Positions 23,412 through 34,400 of a stretch of 64,000 nt of DNA are shown here, piece after piece. The notes under the pieces were generated by a model that made no database searches, had not been told where the DNA came from, and saw only the letters and a list, made by a program, of their open reading frames with translations. The translations under genes were made by a program, and so were the position numbers. This stretch comes from Filobasidium wieringae (lineage: Eukaryota > Basidiomycota > Tremellomycetes > Filobasidiales > Filobasidiaceae): positions 607,528 to 671,527 of the forward strand of contig BCIV01000014.1 in the NCBI GenBank assembly GCA_001600055.1, in the 5' to 3' direction. Each line of letters begins with the position of its first letter. Position 1 is the stretch's first letter.

Positions 23412-24196
23412 TGTTGAGGTCGTGAGTGAAGGAGTGAGGCGAGGTGGAATAGGCAAGCCAGGATGAGGAGCGAGTGGGATGTGGTGGTTATATAGTCATC
23501 TGATCCATCTGATCGGTATAACCGGTGAGATGCAGTCTGCCCTGTTGGCCTGTTGATAACCGTGACAGAGGGACCGGAATGGAATACCAAGCTGGAATGA
23601 AACACTTCCGCGTCTGCTTGGCACTCGCACAGACGCGTCTCTCTCTCTCAGCGCAGCCGCCGTGTTTCAACTCGCGTCCAAGGGTCAGGTGATCATCTGA
23701 TCTCACAGGCTGACGATCCCGTGGCAGACCAGACAGACGGGTACGACAGGCCCCGAAGGGTGGAGGCAAGTCAGGCTTTGGCTTGGGACCGTCGCCCAGC
23801 ATGCCACATCGCACGTCTCCCATCTCTCATGGCTGCGGTGAAGCAGGGTACGGCTATGGTCGACCACGCGCTAGAGGTCGATGTTATTCCAACCGGTCCG
23901 GTATTTTATTCTACCGCGTGTCTCAGAACGAGTCGCGTCTCATCTTTGATCAAATCTAATCATTCCATCAATCAATCAACACGAACACAACAACAACGTT
24001 CGATCAGATCTTATCGTTCAGATATTCGTATCCACCGTCATCTCCCACTCGACCAGTCGACGAAGCTCTAACAAGCCACACAAGGTCGACCTCATTCCAG
24101 CTGAAACTCATCTCCATCCCTCTTCCCCGTCCCTGACCCAATCACCCAATCACCTCAGCATCCTCTTCCGCACCGCATCAACCGTCTCATAACCAC
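23412..24196. other. Intergenic region upstream of the MFS gene
   Basis: Contains the MFS promoter and the 3' side of the peptide-precursor gene. A CT repeat occurs at about 23636-23650. A long minus frame at 23488-23823 and plus frame 23721-24071 show no family features. Confidence 0.5.
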
Positions 24197-25207
24197 TCAC
24201 CAAGCTCTATCAGGAACCTCATCCTTCTCCTCCCCACCATCTTCCCCTGTCAGTCGATTCAACCCGTTCCCCTTCGTCTTCGCCACGCTTGACCCGCCGG
24301 TAACGCGTTTCCAAGCGTAAGGACCGTTACTCCATTTCTTCCCTCCCGCGGGTTCCTTCCTCTTCTCCAAGTAGTCGTTGTTATTGTATTGAATATCTGC
24401 GGAATGTCCGACCTCAGAAGAGGGGTCGGTGCGATGGATGGGGAAGGCGGAACGGCGCCAGGCGTAAGGACCGGAAGACCAGCGGGAAGAACCGACGAGA
24501 TCGGGATCTTGAGATCGGACGGTCAAGGGGGTATCGTGTCGATCGGGGTCAAGGGAGTCGTATTCGCTAAACATCGCATGTGACGGTCGAATCAGAGTAC
24601 CTCTCGTGAAACTATTTCAAAACCTAACGTACCCCTGAACACCCTGTCCTTCTCTACCATCGACCTCCATCCCCTCCCATCCCCTCTCATCATGCTCACG
24701 TTCCTTACCCTCCTTCCCCTTCCCCTCTCCTTTGAATCCAGATCGTTCATGCCCGCCATGATGTAAATGCCCCTTATAAAAATGCCCGTGCGTATCAGGA
24801 TGGTGCAGGTGGGGATGATAATGCGGGTTCCTCATATGATCGTGTCTCAACGGAGGGTCATACTCCGCCCTGACTTTGTTCCCCTGGGTATCGCCTGGGG
24901 ATAGAGTGGCAAGCGCATGGTAGTTGTTATTGTGATTGTCATCATGGTGGTGCTGGTGGTAAGTCTCGTAGGGATAAAATCGATCACCATCCGATAGGTC
25001 CTGATCCAGCTGTTCAGGAGAAGCACGAACGAACCCTACCCCTCGCAACGACCGTCCTCCCAACCCTACCGTCAGGTTCCCCGCGGTCGCGTTCCCACCG
25101 AGCAGAAAGGCGGGTTGGGTACCGGACGCTCGGTCGAGGGATGATAGGTGTGGGTAGAGGATGAAGATGAGGAGGTGAGGGAGGAGGGTGGGGATGGGTC
25201 GGATCAT
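24197..25207 (-). CDS. Secreted precursor with two Kex2-bounded peptide repeats (pheromone/signal/RiPP-like candidate)
   Basis: Two exons, 24633-25207 and 24197-24566, join in phase across a 66-nt intron (donor GTACGT, acceptor TTTAG) to 314 residues. Residues 1-24 (MIRPIPTLLPHLLIFILYP...) form a signal-peptide-like segment. A long His/Gly/Asn-rich hydrophilic pro-region follows, with NATAGNLT carrying two N-glycosylation sequons. In the last third, an octapeptide occurs twice: W-S-S-G-P-Y-A-W at residues 221-228 (24481-24458), followed by RR, and W-S-N-G-P-Y-A-W at 270-277 (24334-24311), preceded by KK and followed by KR. An additional LEKR site lies at 258-261. This layout matches Kex2-processed repeat proteins, which yield pheromones, quorum peptides or fungal RiPPs. 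Basidiomycete mating pheromones are instead CAAX lipopeptides, so this would be another kind of signal. Function is inference; the architecture is directly visible. Confidence 0.8.
24311..24334 (-). repeat. Peptide repeat copy 2 (W-S-N-G-P-Y-A-W, flanked KK and KR)
   Basis: Predicted mature octapeptide in the secreted precursor. Bounded on both sides by dibasic sites, so it could be released whole by Kex2 plus carboxypeptidase trimming. Confidence 0.75.
24458..24481 (-). repeat. Peptide repeat copy 1 (W-S-S-G-P-Y-A-W, flanked SR and RR)
   Basis: First copy of the octapeptide. The N-side boundary is a single arginine, the C-side is RR. The GGT CCT TAC codons are identical between copies while the Ser/Asn codons differ, suggesting an old duplication kept by selection on the peptide. 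Confidence 0.75.
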
Positions 25208-25263
25208 TGTTTGGGTTGGGTTTGATGGGCTGATGAGGAGGGGTTGGGGGCGTTCGATATGGT

Positions 25264-25291
25264 TGATCAGTGATCACTGATCACTGATCAC
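25264..25291. promoter_or_regulatory. Four tandem TGATCA(C/G) units upstream of the peptide-precursor gene
   Basis: One TGATCAG followed by three TGATCAC, each containing the palindrome TGATCA, located 57-84 nt upstream of the precursor's start codon. Regular 7-bp spacing of a palindrome suggests a cluster of regulator sites, or slippage. No factor can be named. Confidence 0.55.
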
Positions 25292-25497
25292 TGAGCTAGA
25301 GATGGAGATGGAGAGGATATGTCGTACCGGATATCGAAGAGCTAGACTCTAGTATAAGTACCAATCTAATTGTTCAGAACTGGCGAGTCTGATGGCACTG
25401 CACGTTGAATAAAAGTTGATCGTTTTCTCCAGGACGTGAGGACTGTTCTAAACGAGCGAGGTGGTCGGACCGCACCGTCCAATCGATTTAGGTAGCT

Positions 25498-27048
25498 CTA
25501 TTCCTCCCGCCTCTGTGCGAAGTGGTAGGGGACGGTGTGACGGGATGGGCTGATGATTGTCTGGTACTTTAGTAATATTCGGGAGACTTCATTGCTCGCT
25601 TGCTCAAGGAACGTGTACAATCGATCAAATCTGGCTCGGGACGCGTAATCAACCGTTCCTCTTAGACGTCTAACTTGTAGGTAACATCCCAATATATGCT
25701 CCGAGCCATCGCACAGTATCACAGCAGGCCAACTATATGTATGTCAAAGCAACTGCGTATATACAGCCTGTCATCGAGCTATCGTATTTGATAAACCTGA
25801 TCAAATCGTGGGAGCGATCACAACACGGCCCTTGGAGAAGCGTCATCGGATCGCACCAAATTTTCGTCGCTCCTCCTTGCCGGGACTCAGGGATCAATGG
25901 TAGCTGGGACGGAGAGCTGCTTCAAGTTGGCTTCCTAGCCTATATTGTTTTAAAAGGGCTTGCACTTCACTTGGGTCGAAATGGCACGACATCTCATCGT
26001 CCCGAATTGCTTGATCGATTGATGGCCAAGTAAGCGTAGTCTTGTCGGGTTGTGTTCAGAAGACGTTTTTGTTACCAGCTCTGAGTATAGTATGATCTGT
26101 GTACGGTTTGGCATGACAAAGATCAGAGGCAAGTTGTATGACGCTGGAGGGGAGATGTTCTGGATGATTGCATCGCATGCCGTCGATACCACTCTCGTGA
26201 ACTGGCGCCCTCCACACACTCGGTTTGAGATTTCGCTCTTCGAACCAAATCTAAAATGCCCAGATGAACGCCAAGGGGTGCTGTACCGCCGGCGACAATG
26301 ATGGACAGGCCTACGAGACGCTGTGAATAATCAGGACGTACCTAAGTCTTCACCAGACCGGGAATATCCAGGGAGACGATGAGCGCGAGCTCGGAATTCG
26401 TGTTGTATAGCCTTGAGAATGATAACGCACGGTCCTCCGATATATTGCAGATCCTATTCTGTCCCAAAGCTTTGCCAAGTCTCAAAGATCTGTCGCCATT
26501 TCAAAGAGACTCGAAAGCGCTCCTGAGACCATGACGGAGCACGGTCGGAACGATATTCTCCATAAGGTGTATCATCGCCTGTAAACAATAGACTTTGCCG
26601 ATAAGGGACTTCCGCTTAGTCTCGGCCGATGGGAATAATGAGGATCATCCTCGTTCCAGTCAAAAGGTCGTCCTTCCTTTCTTTGGTAAAGTACGACGGC
26701 GTGGTAGACGATTAAACAAGGCCTCTGTGCGATCGCGGTACCCTTGAACAGCTGGATATCTGACTCTTGATCGGATATGAGGTATGATGTTTGCTTCCCT
26801 AGTCTATCGTCTTTCCTTTCCGAGCTCGTGATGAAGAAGCGTGTTAATGCGGGGGATTTGTGCAAAGACGTCTCCAGTGTTTCCTGTATTTCCGAACGCG
26901 AGCAGTGAGCGATGAGTAAGTGGCGAGTAGTTCTAGTAGGATTGTAGGCTTGTAGGGCATCAGTCGCTAGTACTCTATAAGTGCTATAGTGCTGCAGCCA
27001 GGCAGGTCGGTCAATCGACACAAGGCGACGCTTATTTCCCTTGAACAA
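25498..27048 (-). other. Unresolved or decayed multi-exon gene
   Basis: Several minus-strand segments look protein-like but do not join into one clean model. 27048-26572 holds SEIQETLETSLHKSPALTRFF and GRPFDWNEDDPHYSHRP; a nearby frame at about 26580-26440 reads TPYGEYRSDRAPSWSQERFR; about 26320-26230 reads LSIIVAGGTAPLGVHLG; about 25985-25900 reads FDPSEVQALLKQYRLG; and 25722-25498 ends the run. The first and fourth resemble pieces of condensation-type acyltransferases (hPALR-like and a 'speevqaLl'-like helix), but no HHxxxDG motif is visible. It is divergent from the methyltransferase, with about 100 bp between them. It could be a pseudogene or a gene with many short exons that I failed to phase. 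Confidence 0.3.
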
Positions 27049-27150
27049 GCGACGTGCATCTAGACTAACCAGGACTTGAAGACTGTATCATGTCGCCTAC
27101 GTATCGCTTTATCATTTTAGTTGCTTTCAGTTGTCTTGCATTCTGCAGAC

Positions 27151-27975
27151 ATGTCGACCTACAAGCAATCGCACGATCAGTCCACTACCTCGGCACATGC
27201 GCATCGTACTGCCCAAGTCGAGGCTTCTTTCGTCCTGGAAAAGCTGACACCGACAACGAGGTTGTTGGATATCGGATGTGGTCCTGGTTCGATTACCGCA
27301 GGGTTGGCAAAGTTGGTTACTCAGGGGAGTGTGATTGGGATAGATATCTCGGATCAGGTACTGGATCAAGCTAGGAAATCTCATCCGGCAGATAATGTCA
27401 CGTATGAGATGGGAAACGTGTCGGATGGCTTGAAGTACGAAGATGGCTCGTTCGACGTCGTCTTCTGCAATCAAACCTTGCTGCACATTCCCGATCCCGT
27501 TCGGGCCATGAAGGAGATGCGGAGGGTGTGTAAAGTGGGAGGAATCATTGCGGCGAGGGAAGCGGATATGCCTTTCCATTGGTACCCTCACAACCGTGGA
27601 CTTCAACTGTGGGACAAATACACCTACACCCTTATCTTCGGATCGGATGATCGGGAACACCCTATGAGCTTGCCTCACCCTCAGGCGTATCGAGGTGGTA
27701 GCCTCTTACATGTCTGGGCAAGACAAGCAGGATTCGATCCTGCTCGCATGCAGAAAGGCGTTGGTATCCAGTCCATCAACACGCCTGAAGAACGGGCCTG
27801 GTGGGTCCAGACGTACTCCGCTAGATTAAAGGAGCCGTTTACGAGAGACAAGCTGGTCAGTCTGGGAGCGTCGCTCGAGGATATTAAAGCGATGATAGCC
27901 GGACTGGAGGAATGGGGACGAGATGTGGATGGGTGGTTGGCGATCATGCAAGGTGAATTGATCGCATACAAGTAG
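27151..27975 (+). CDS. SAM-dependent class I methyltransferase
   Basis: Single exon, 274 residues from the ATG at 27151 (an upstream in-frame alternative start at 27121 is not ATG). SAM-binding motif I is LLDIGCGPGSIT, motif II acidic end is VIGIDIS, and the later motifs FDVVFCNQTLLHIPDP and MKEMRRVCKVGGIIAARE follow in canonical order for UbiE/methyltransferase-11 type enzymes. The C-terminal 110 residues (HPMSLPHPQAYRGG, then W-rich helices) resemble small-molecule methyltransferases of fungal secondary metabolism. No signal peptide; cytosolic. Intronless, unlike most neighbours. Substrate unknown. The adjoining divergent frame at 25498-27048 may share its promoter. Confidence 0.88.
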   Translation: MSTYKQSHDQSTTSAHAHRTAQVEASFVLEKLTPTTRLLDIGCGPGSITAGLAKLVTQGSVIGIDISDQVLDQARKSHPADNVTYEMGNVSDGLKYEDGSFDVVFCNQTLLHIPDPVRAMKEMRRVCKVGGIIAAREADMPFHWYPHNRGLQLWDKYTYTLIFGSDDREHPMSLPHPQAYRGGSLLHVWARQAGFDPARMQKGVGIQSINTPEERAWWVQTYSARLKEPFTRDKLVSLGASLEDIKAMIAGLEEWGRDVDGWLAIMQGELIAYK

Positions 27976-28180
27976 CAAGTGGACCGCCCTACCCGTCGCA
28001 CTCGAGACAGACGTTTTGAACGAAATCTACGATCATCTGTATCAACCAACGACATACGCAAATGCTAGCCCATATCAATACAATCGACCTGCAACGTCAT
28101 CTACCTACCCTGCTTAGAGCGGTCATTCACTCGCTGCTTCCGCCTAGCGGACATGGAGCCAATCCCGGTCATCTCCGCAA

Positions 28181-28945
28181 ATGATCACGTCGAGTCAACG
28201 TTCTGGTATATCATCTCGTGACGTACTGCTGCTGAACATGCTGTTGAACACTCATCATAACCCTAGGACGTCGATATCTGGAGGCGGATCTGGCGTATCG
28301 CGAACAGGCCACTACAGCTCGATCATTTCCGAAATGCTGCAAGATCCTCCTCCTCTTCCCCCTTGCGTCCTCCTTCTTCTCGGCTTACCGGGTGTAGGCA
28401 AGAAGAACATTGCACAGACATAAGCCAGGATCTACCCGCAACAAACCAGATTTATTGTTAATAATCTGTTCATCGACCCTGCGGCGGCAACAGAACCGGA
28501 GAGGACCCAATCGCACCGCAAGATCCGTAGTCAAATCGGGAGAGCGATCTTGGTTGGGATCAGAGAGGTACGGGATAGGACGGTCGTTTTCGTCTTGACG
28601 GATTGTTGTTCCAATGAGCATGCTCGGGACTCGAGGGCTTATGAGGAGGTCGTCAAGCTCGCCCGTGATCCGGATGTGCCGTTGGTTACGATGCATCTTA
28701 CGTGCGATGAACGGACTAATTTGGAAAGGGCCACTTCTTTAGCTCGGAGGGAGATTGTGTGGAGCACAAAGCTTACGGATGTCGAAATTCTTAAGGCTAC
28801 GAGGATCGAATATTCGATTTTATGATAGGAAGCCTGTAGGATCGCAGGAGGCACGATTTGTCATGAGCTGGACGTGAGCGAGCTAGCAGAAGACGGTGCC
28901 GCTCGAGCGATCGCTGGGATAGTTCGGAGCTCGTTAGCTGGATAG
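28181..28945 (+). pseudogene. P-loop kinase/ATPase-like pseudogene (AAA_33 type) with three in-frame stops
   Basis: A single reading frame covers a whole small P-loop protein: CVLLLLGLPGVGKKNIAQ (Walker A), FIVNNLFIDPAAA, VVFVLTDCCSNEHARDS, VPLVTMHLTCDERTNLER, LTDVEILKATR and finally GGTICHELDVSELAEDGAARAI. This order matches a common fungal family of small AAA-type nucleoside or sugar kinase-like proteins. The frame is broken by TAA at 28421-28423 and by the adjacent TGA and TAG at 28823-28828, with no frameshift and no splice site nearby able to remove them. All three stops can arise from C-to-T changes (CAA, CGA, CAG). Most likely a recent pseudogene; readthrough or sequence error are alternatives. 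Confidence 0.7.
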
Positions 28946-29391
28946 GCTACTTGATGGAAGGTTGTTTGGTTAAGCCTACCTAAAAGTGTTTCATCCTCTC
29001 TATCATTAACATCATAGACCTTCAATCGTGATGGTGTGAAACTTCTCGGTCCACTCGGTTGATCCGATAAGCGAACCGATCAAATCTGCTAGAGACCGTC
29101 GTATTCACGAAATTCCTCTTCGCTATAACGTCGATTCCTGTAGATGCCTATAGACTTGACCTGATTGACAAATGGTGGTCGGGCTGCGGTTATGAACACC
29201 TTTTCGGACATCGCGCATATGACGGAATCAATCTGTATTTCGAATTCGGATGTAGATCTCTGAACAACCATCATGGAATGGGAAATTAGGAAACCGAGCA
29301 AGTCGTTCATAAGATCGGGTCGACTTTCCTAGCCAGTATAGATTCTGAATTCTACTCGACCACCTAGATTATAGCCACATAGGACTCCACG
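28946..29391. other. Intergenic region upstream of asparaginase
   Basis: A minus-strand frame at 29089-29310 (73 codons) has no recognisable feature and is not counted as a gene. The rest presumably holds the asparaginase promoter. Confidence 0.45.
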
Positions 29392-31286
29392 ATGACCATC
29401 CAAGAAAGCAGAGTACTCGTTCTGTACACCGGAGGTAAGGACGTTTCGATCGAGCGATAACGGCTCGTGATACTGACGAGTCGACGTCCTGCAGGAACCA
29501 TCGGAATGCTCAACACCGAGCGGGGATTTACACCATCAAAGGGGTTTCTTCTAGTGAGCGATGCTCGTACCTGGAATCAGACGACAATCTAGGCTTATTC
29601 AAGCTTGTCATCTCTTGAAAGGACTGGTTAAGATCACAAACGGCGTTTAACGATCCTTCAGCCCAAACTGTAAGTATCTCACTCCTCCCTTCAGTCTTTT
29701 CACCTCACGGTTGACGTGAAGTATAACACCCTATCAGGTCGCATCAAACGCACATTCTCAAGCGACGTACCAAGCTTGGGCCGCCGGTCAGATCGAACCA
29801 CCAAAGCCAAAGGAGGGTGGGCGACCAAAGTCGATTTTGGGGGATGAGAGGAATACGCTCGTCACTCCCGTCTTCAGGTTTGGAGGGATGATGAAGAAGA
29901 TCAGGTATACTATCAAAGAAGTAAGTTATCTGCGGGATGGTTTCCCGGACCTTTGACTGACTCATTGTTTGTGTTTAGTGTAAGCGGGAATTTGGAGTCT
30001 TTTCTCAACTTGAAAAGCGCCTGACAGAGGGATTGTTTCGACAGACGACCCACTGGTCGGATCTTCAAGCATCGATTCCTTTGTATGGAAAAGACTAGCA
30101 AATGACATCGAATCAAACGCTTCGGACTTTGACGGCTTCGTCATTCTACACGGAACCGGTCAGTCCAGATTGGGTCTTCTGGTACACATCGCTGGAAGCT
30201 AACGATCCTGATCAAATAGATACGATGGTGTACACCGCTTCTGCTCTCGCTTTCCTCTTGAACGGATTATACAAGCCCGTCGTACTCACTGGAGCGCAGA
30301 TTCCTCTTTGCGAATACTCCAGTGACGCTCCTAATAATTTCAGGGGAGCTTTGCTTTCTGCTGGAATGGGCGATCTACGAGGTGAGCTTTTCATCGTGTC
30401 CAGCCGATTCAGGCGGGTCTGATCGTTTGTCTTTTGCGTATTCAGAGGTTTGCATCTTTTTCAATAGGAAACTGATGCGAGGATGTAGGACTCGGAAAGT
30501 TTCCAGTTTCGAATTGGATGCTTTCGATAGTCCGTTGATGGATCCCCTTCTAGAGAGTGAGTCGAGGGGACACGTATCGCGATTCGGGCGGGAAATCGGT
30601 TTTGGCGGATAACTTATGAATCTTGCAACTCAGCCGATGTGGAACACAGTCATAAACGACCTACGACGTTCTCTGATGCTAGAAACTTCTTGATGACACC
30701 TGTGCCTGGTACGCTTTCCTCATTTTCATGTTCTCAATCGACGTCCCTGATCACGTACTACGTGGACAGATATTTCGGCCGAAGTCATGATCCTCCATAT
30801 CTGGCCAGGCATGACCGCTTCGCAATTAAAGTCACTGCTCTCAAATCCAGATGTCAAGGGAGTCGTCATGCAGACGTTCGGGGCAGGTAACTTTCCACTC
30901 ATCCCGGAAATGCTGGACGTCTTGAAGGAAGCGATTAAAGCTGGACTGGTAAGTTTATTCCTCATGTCCTCCGAGTTTACTCAATTCATCGTCATCTATC
31001 CCTCAGCTCGTCGTCAACGTATCGCAATGCGCTAGGGGAAAGGTGCTGCCCATTTGTAAGTCGAGGTCATGTCTCTCGGCACGCTATATACTCATTAAAC
31101 TGTGAAACAGACATGACAGGAGTCATCTTGTCGGAGATCGGTGTCGTAGCAGGAAACGACATGACTCCCGAATGCGCTTTTGTCAAGCTTTCCTACCTAT
31201 TGGCGCAACCGCATCTCAGTCTAGAGGAAAAGAAACGATGGCTCGCAACTTGTATGATCGGCGAGATGACCTCAGTTGTGGTCTAA
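29392..31286 (+). CDS. L-asparaginase, type I (cytosolic-type)
   Basis: A multi-exon gene from the ATG at 29392 to the stop at 31284-31286. It hydrolyses asparagine to aspartate and ammonia. The first catalytic threonine is in VLYTGGTIGML, split by the first intron (29434-29494 region). The second site motif is FVILHGTDTMVYTASAL, split by an intron at about 30159-30220, followed by KPVVLTGAQIPL. Further family landmarks are NNFRGALLSAGMGDLR, EVCIFFNRKLMRGCRT, LDAFDSP, MQTFGAGNFP and DMTGVILSEIGVVAGNDMTPE. No signal peptide, so cytosolic. The ankyrin tail found in some fungal asparaginases is absent. Convergent with the RhoGEF gene, with 121 bp between stops. Confidence 0.92.
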
Positions 31287-31407
31287 TCCAGAAGCATAGA
31301 ACCGATACCGTAATCGCATGATGGAGTGTTGTAGATACAAATTTTCGTTTATTGGCATAGTTATAGTCGTAGATCGTCGTGTGTTTTCGTTTCTTGAATG
31401 GCCATGC

Positions 31408-34400
31408 TTAGATTCGTCCGCCTGGCGCTCTCGGCATCACCAATCCCTTTCCTTTCTCATATCTCTCGTTTCTACTGATCGGGCCTGTTTTGCTTGATCG
31501 GATGCCCGGCACCGTCGGTTCAGGGGAGCTGATTCGACTTGAACCGGTAAACTGTAAAGCTTCACTCTCGTCTTGATTTCGCTGATCGTGTGATCCCCTG
31601 AGCCTACCAGCGAATTTGGCTTGTTGACGGTTCGTATCCATGCGAGGTCCAGTAGAACCTTTCTTGCCGTCTTGAAGACTTGAATGGGTAGGCTGAGGAA
31701 GTCTGGTAGAGATCCTGCTTGTGGCTCGCTCATGCGACGAGACAGTTGCGTTCTTGTTCACCCGCTCGCGAGTGGCGCCATTCGCTCCACTACCTGTCTT
31801 CTTTATGGTTTGTTTGGTCATTTCAGTATGGCTCGTCGTCAGGCTGACCAGGACTCGTTGCTGAGCGGGGGTGTTGCCGGTGATCATGCTTGGACCCAAG
31901 GAGAAGCGCCCTTCTCGCCGTGACTTCCTCATCCTGATAGTATCTGCGCCATCCATAGAAAGCGGACGCGCATTGCTGGGGTTACCGAAAACGAGAGACA
32001 TGTCGCCTTCGCTGTTGTCAGAGTCATTTCCGGCTTCCGTCTCAAATCGAGTTTCGTCCAAATCTGCGTTCGACTCGACGTATTCATCGTTGTTATTACC
32101 TAACGATTCATCACCTTCTTGAATAGATTCTCGCGAGCTAGGTGGACCAATTCCCGATCTCATCGACATCGCTAAGGAAGCCGAGCGAGACTGTCCGATA
32201 CTATTTGATCCCAACCATTTATTAGCTTTCCGAGCCTAGTGGATATAATGTCTATCATACGTACTCTTGCATATCAGTCCTACAGAGCACAAGGTAAGGT
32301 TGCACTTAATATCCTTCTAGACCATAGTATTTGTTTTTAACACTCACATTCCATTCGAAAAGACCGCATTGGCTGTTACATGCCATTCGAGGACTCTGTT
32401 GAACTAAACATACCACGGTATGAACACGCTTCGCTTCGTGTCATCAAGTACGTCACAAGCATCACTTACTTTGTACATATTCCGGGGCAAGATCTGTCTG
32501 CTTCTCCTACCAACGGTGTTGTACTTTCCTTTCTTGTTGCCATCAGAGGAGGGCGAGTGATGACCGATAGGTAGGCTAGTCGATCCCATCTTATGGCATA
32601 CGAGCGAGACGTCCGAGAAGACACTGCGAGATTGCTATGTCAGCGAGCCTATAGTGCGGCAAACACGAAGCAGCTCAACTCACACCACCCAAGTCTCTTT
32701 CTCATCTCCCCGCATGAGATCACTCAACCGCTTCAAACTTCTTCGTTGTGTGCCTTCGTCCTTGGATCTGCGTCTAATGCTATTGCGACTAGGACTGTTT
32801 GGTACTGTCGTCGGCGGAGTATACTTGTATTCTTGTATGTAGGTTCGAGTTGCTTTAGGAACGGCTAGTAGCTAGAGAAAGATGCCTGTGAGTGAGATCG
32901 TGTGAGGGACAGGTTCAGCACCGCATACCTTGTCGTTGTCCAGACCGTCTATTCGAGCCAAAGCATCTCGGGTCTTGATTCTCTGCTCTTGGGAACTTTT
33001 CTCATCTTCAATCCTCCGAACAATACTATCAACTTGTTCGAGCATGGTCATCGTTCCATCGTATTCGTGGCTTGTTGTATCGGTATGCTGCAGAAGTAAA
33101 GTTCTTAGTAAGACTGACATTCAGCTGAACATTGCTTCCGTGACTCACGAAAAGCAGGTTTTGAAATAGTAACGGGTATTTCAACAGCCTTTGAAAGGGC
33201 TTGCTGATCGAAATGATGAAGCCCGTTTCACCTTGATCTGCGGCTTGCTCCTCTAGCGACTATAAAACGATATCTAAAGTTAGGAAGATACTTCAAACCT
33301 GAAGATGGTCACGAACCCACCAGCAAGTATTGACCGAGATGGACTTGCCGCATGTCGAGTCCTTTCTGCGAACGTTTCGGAGCCGTTTCAGCGGCAAGAA
33401 TGGCCGACTCGATCTGTTGTAGAGCCTTCTCCAGGTGTAAAACATAAGTCGTATATTGGTTCAATACCGCTGACTGTTATCACAAGGCCAATCGAGATTA
33501 GCTACGTATAAGCATGCCGTTTCACGCCTTGTAACCGCGCACATTTGCAATGAATATATCCGTCAACGACCTGACCAAGGGGTACTCGTCATCATAGCGC
33601 TTCCTCAGCTGGTCAGCGAGCGCGATATGGCCATCAAGTATCCCGCTTCCTAGCGTCTCCAACATGATTCTCAATTCCTCAGGTAAGACGACTGGCGCAG
33701 AATCCATCTCGTTGACGTTATGGGAATCAGATCCCATCCTTTTCCTCAACTTGTGTCCTTTTTGACGCATCGTCTCGCCGAAATGATAAGCCGATGATCC
33801 GCTTGTATCCTGACTACCACGACTTTCCGGAAGTACTGAATGTCTTCCAGTTTGTTTGGCGTTCAAAGCAGGAGATTTCATCCCTGGGGAAGCGTAATCA
33901 ATTTCCTTGGGTAAAGGTGGCAGAGAGTGATGTGATCTGGCGTTCTTGGAGAAGGTTCCTTGATCGGACGGTCTCCCCTTGGATAAGGCTGCAGAATACC
34001 TCCCGTTCGGCTTGATCCTGATTGTTTCATCGTTACCCTCAGGTCCTTCCATACTAGAGATGGTCGTGTCCATCGAACCCCCGCGCTGTCTCATCGATCC
34101 TCCTGAAAAGTCCCGGCTGGATCCTAAAGACGGACTAGCATACCTCGCAGCGATCGGGAGATTGTCAAAATCCTCTGTCGTGCTGGAGGGAGATGTGGTA
34201 GAACTGTAACTCGGAGATTTGGCTCGATGGAGACCTAGACCTTGAAACGAGTTCATGGAAGCGATGGAATCCGATCGAGCTGATGTGAGGAGGGGAATCA
34301 CAGGTGGTTCGTCCTGAGATGGAGGCAATAGCGCATCGATGAAAATTTCCTTCAATCGGCATAGATCCGTCACGTATCTGTAATCACAAAGGTTGTCCTT

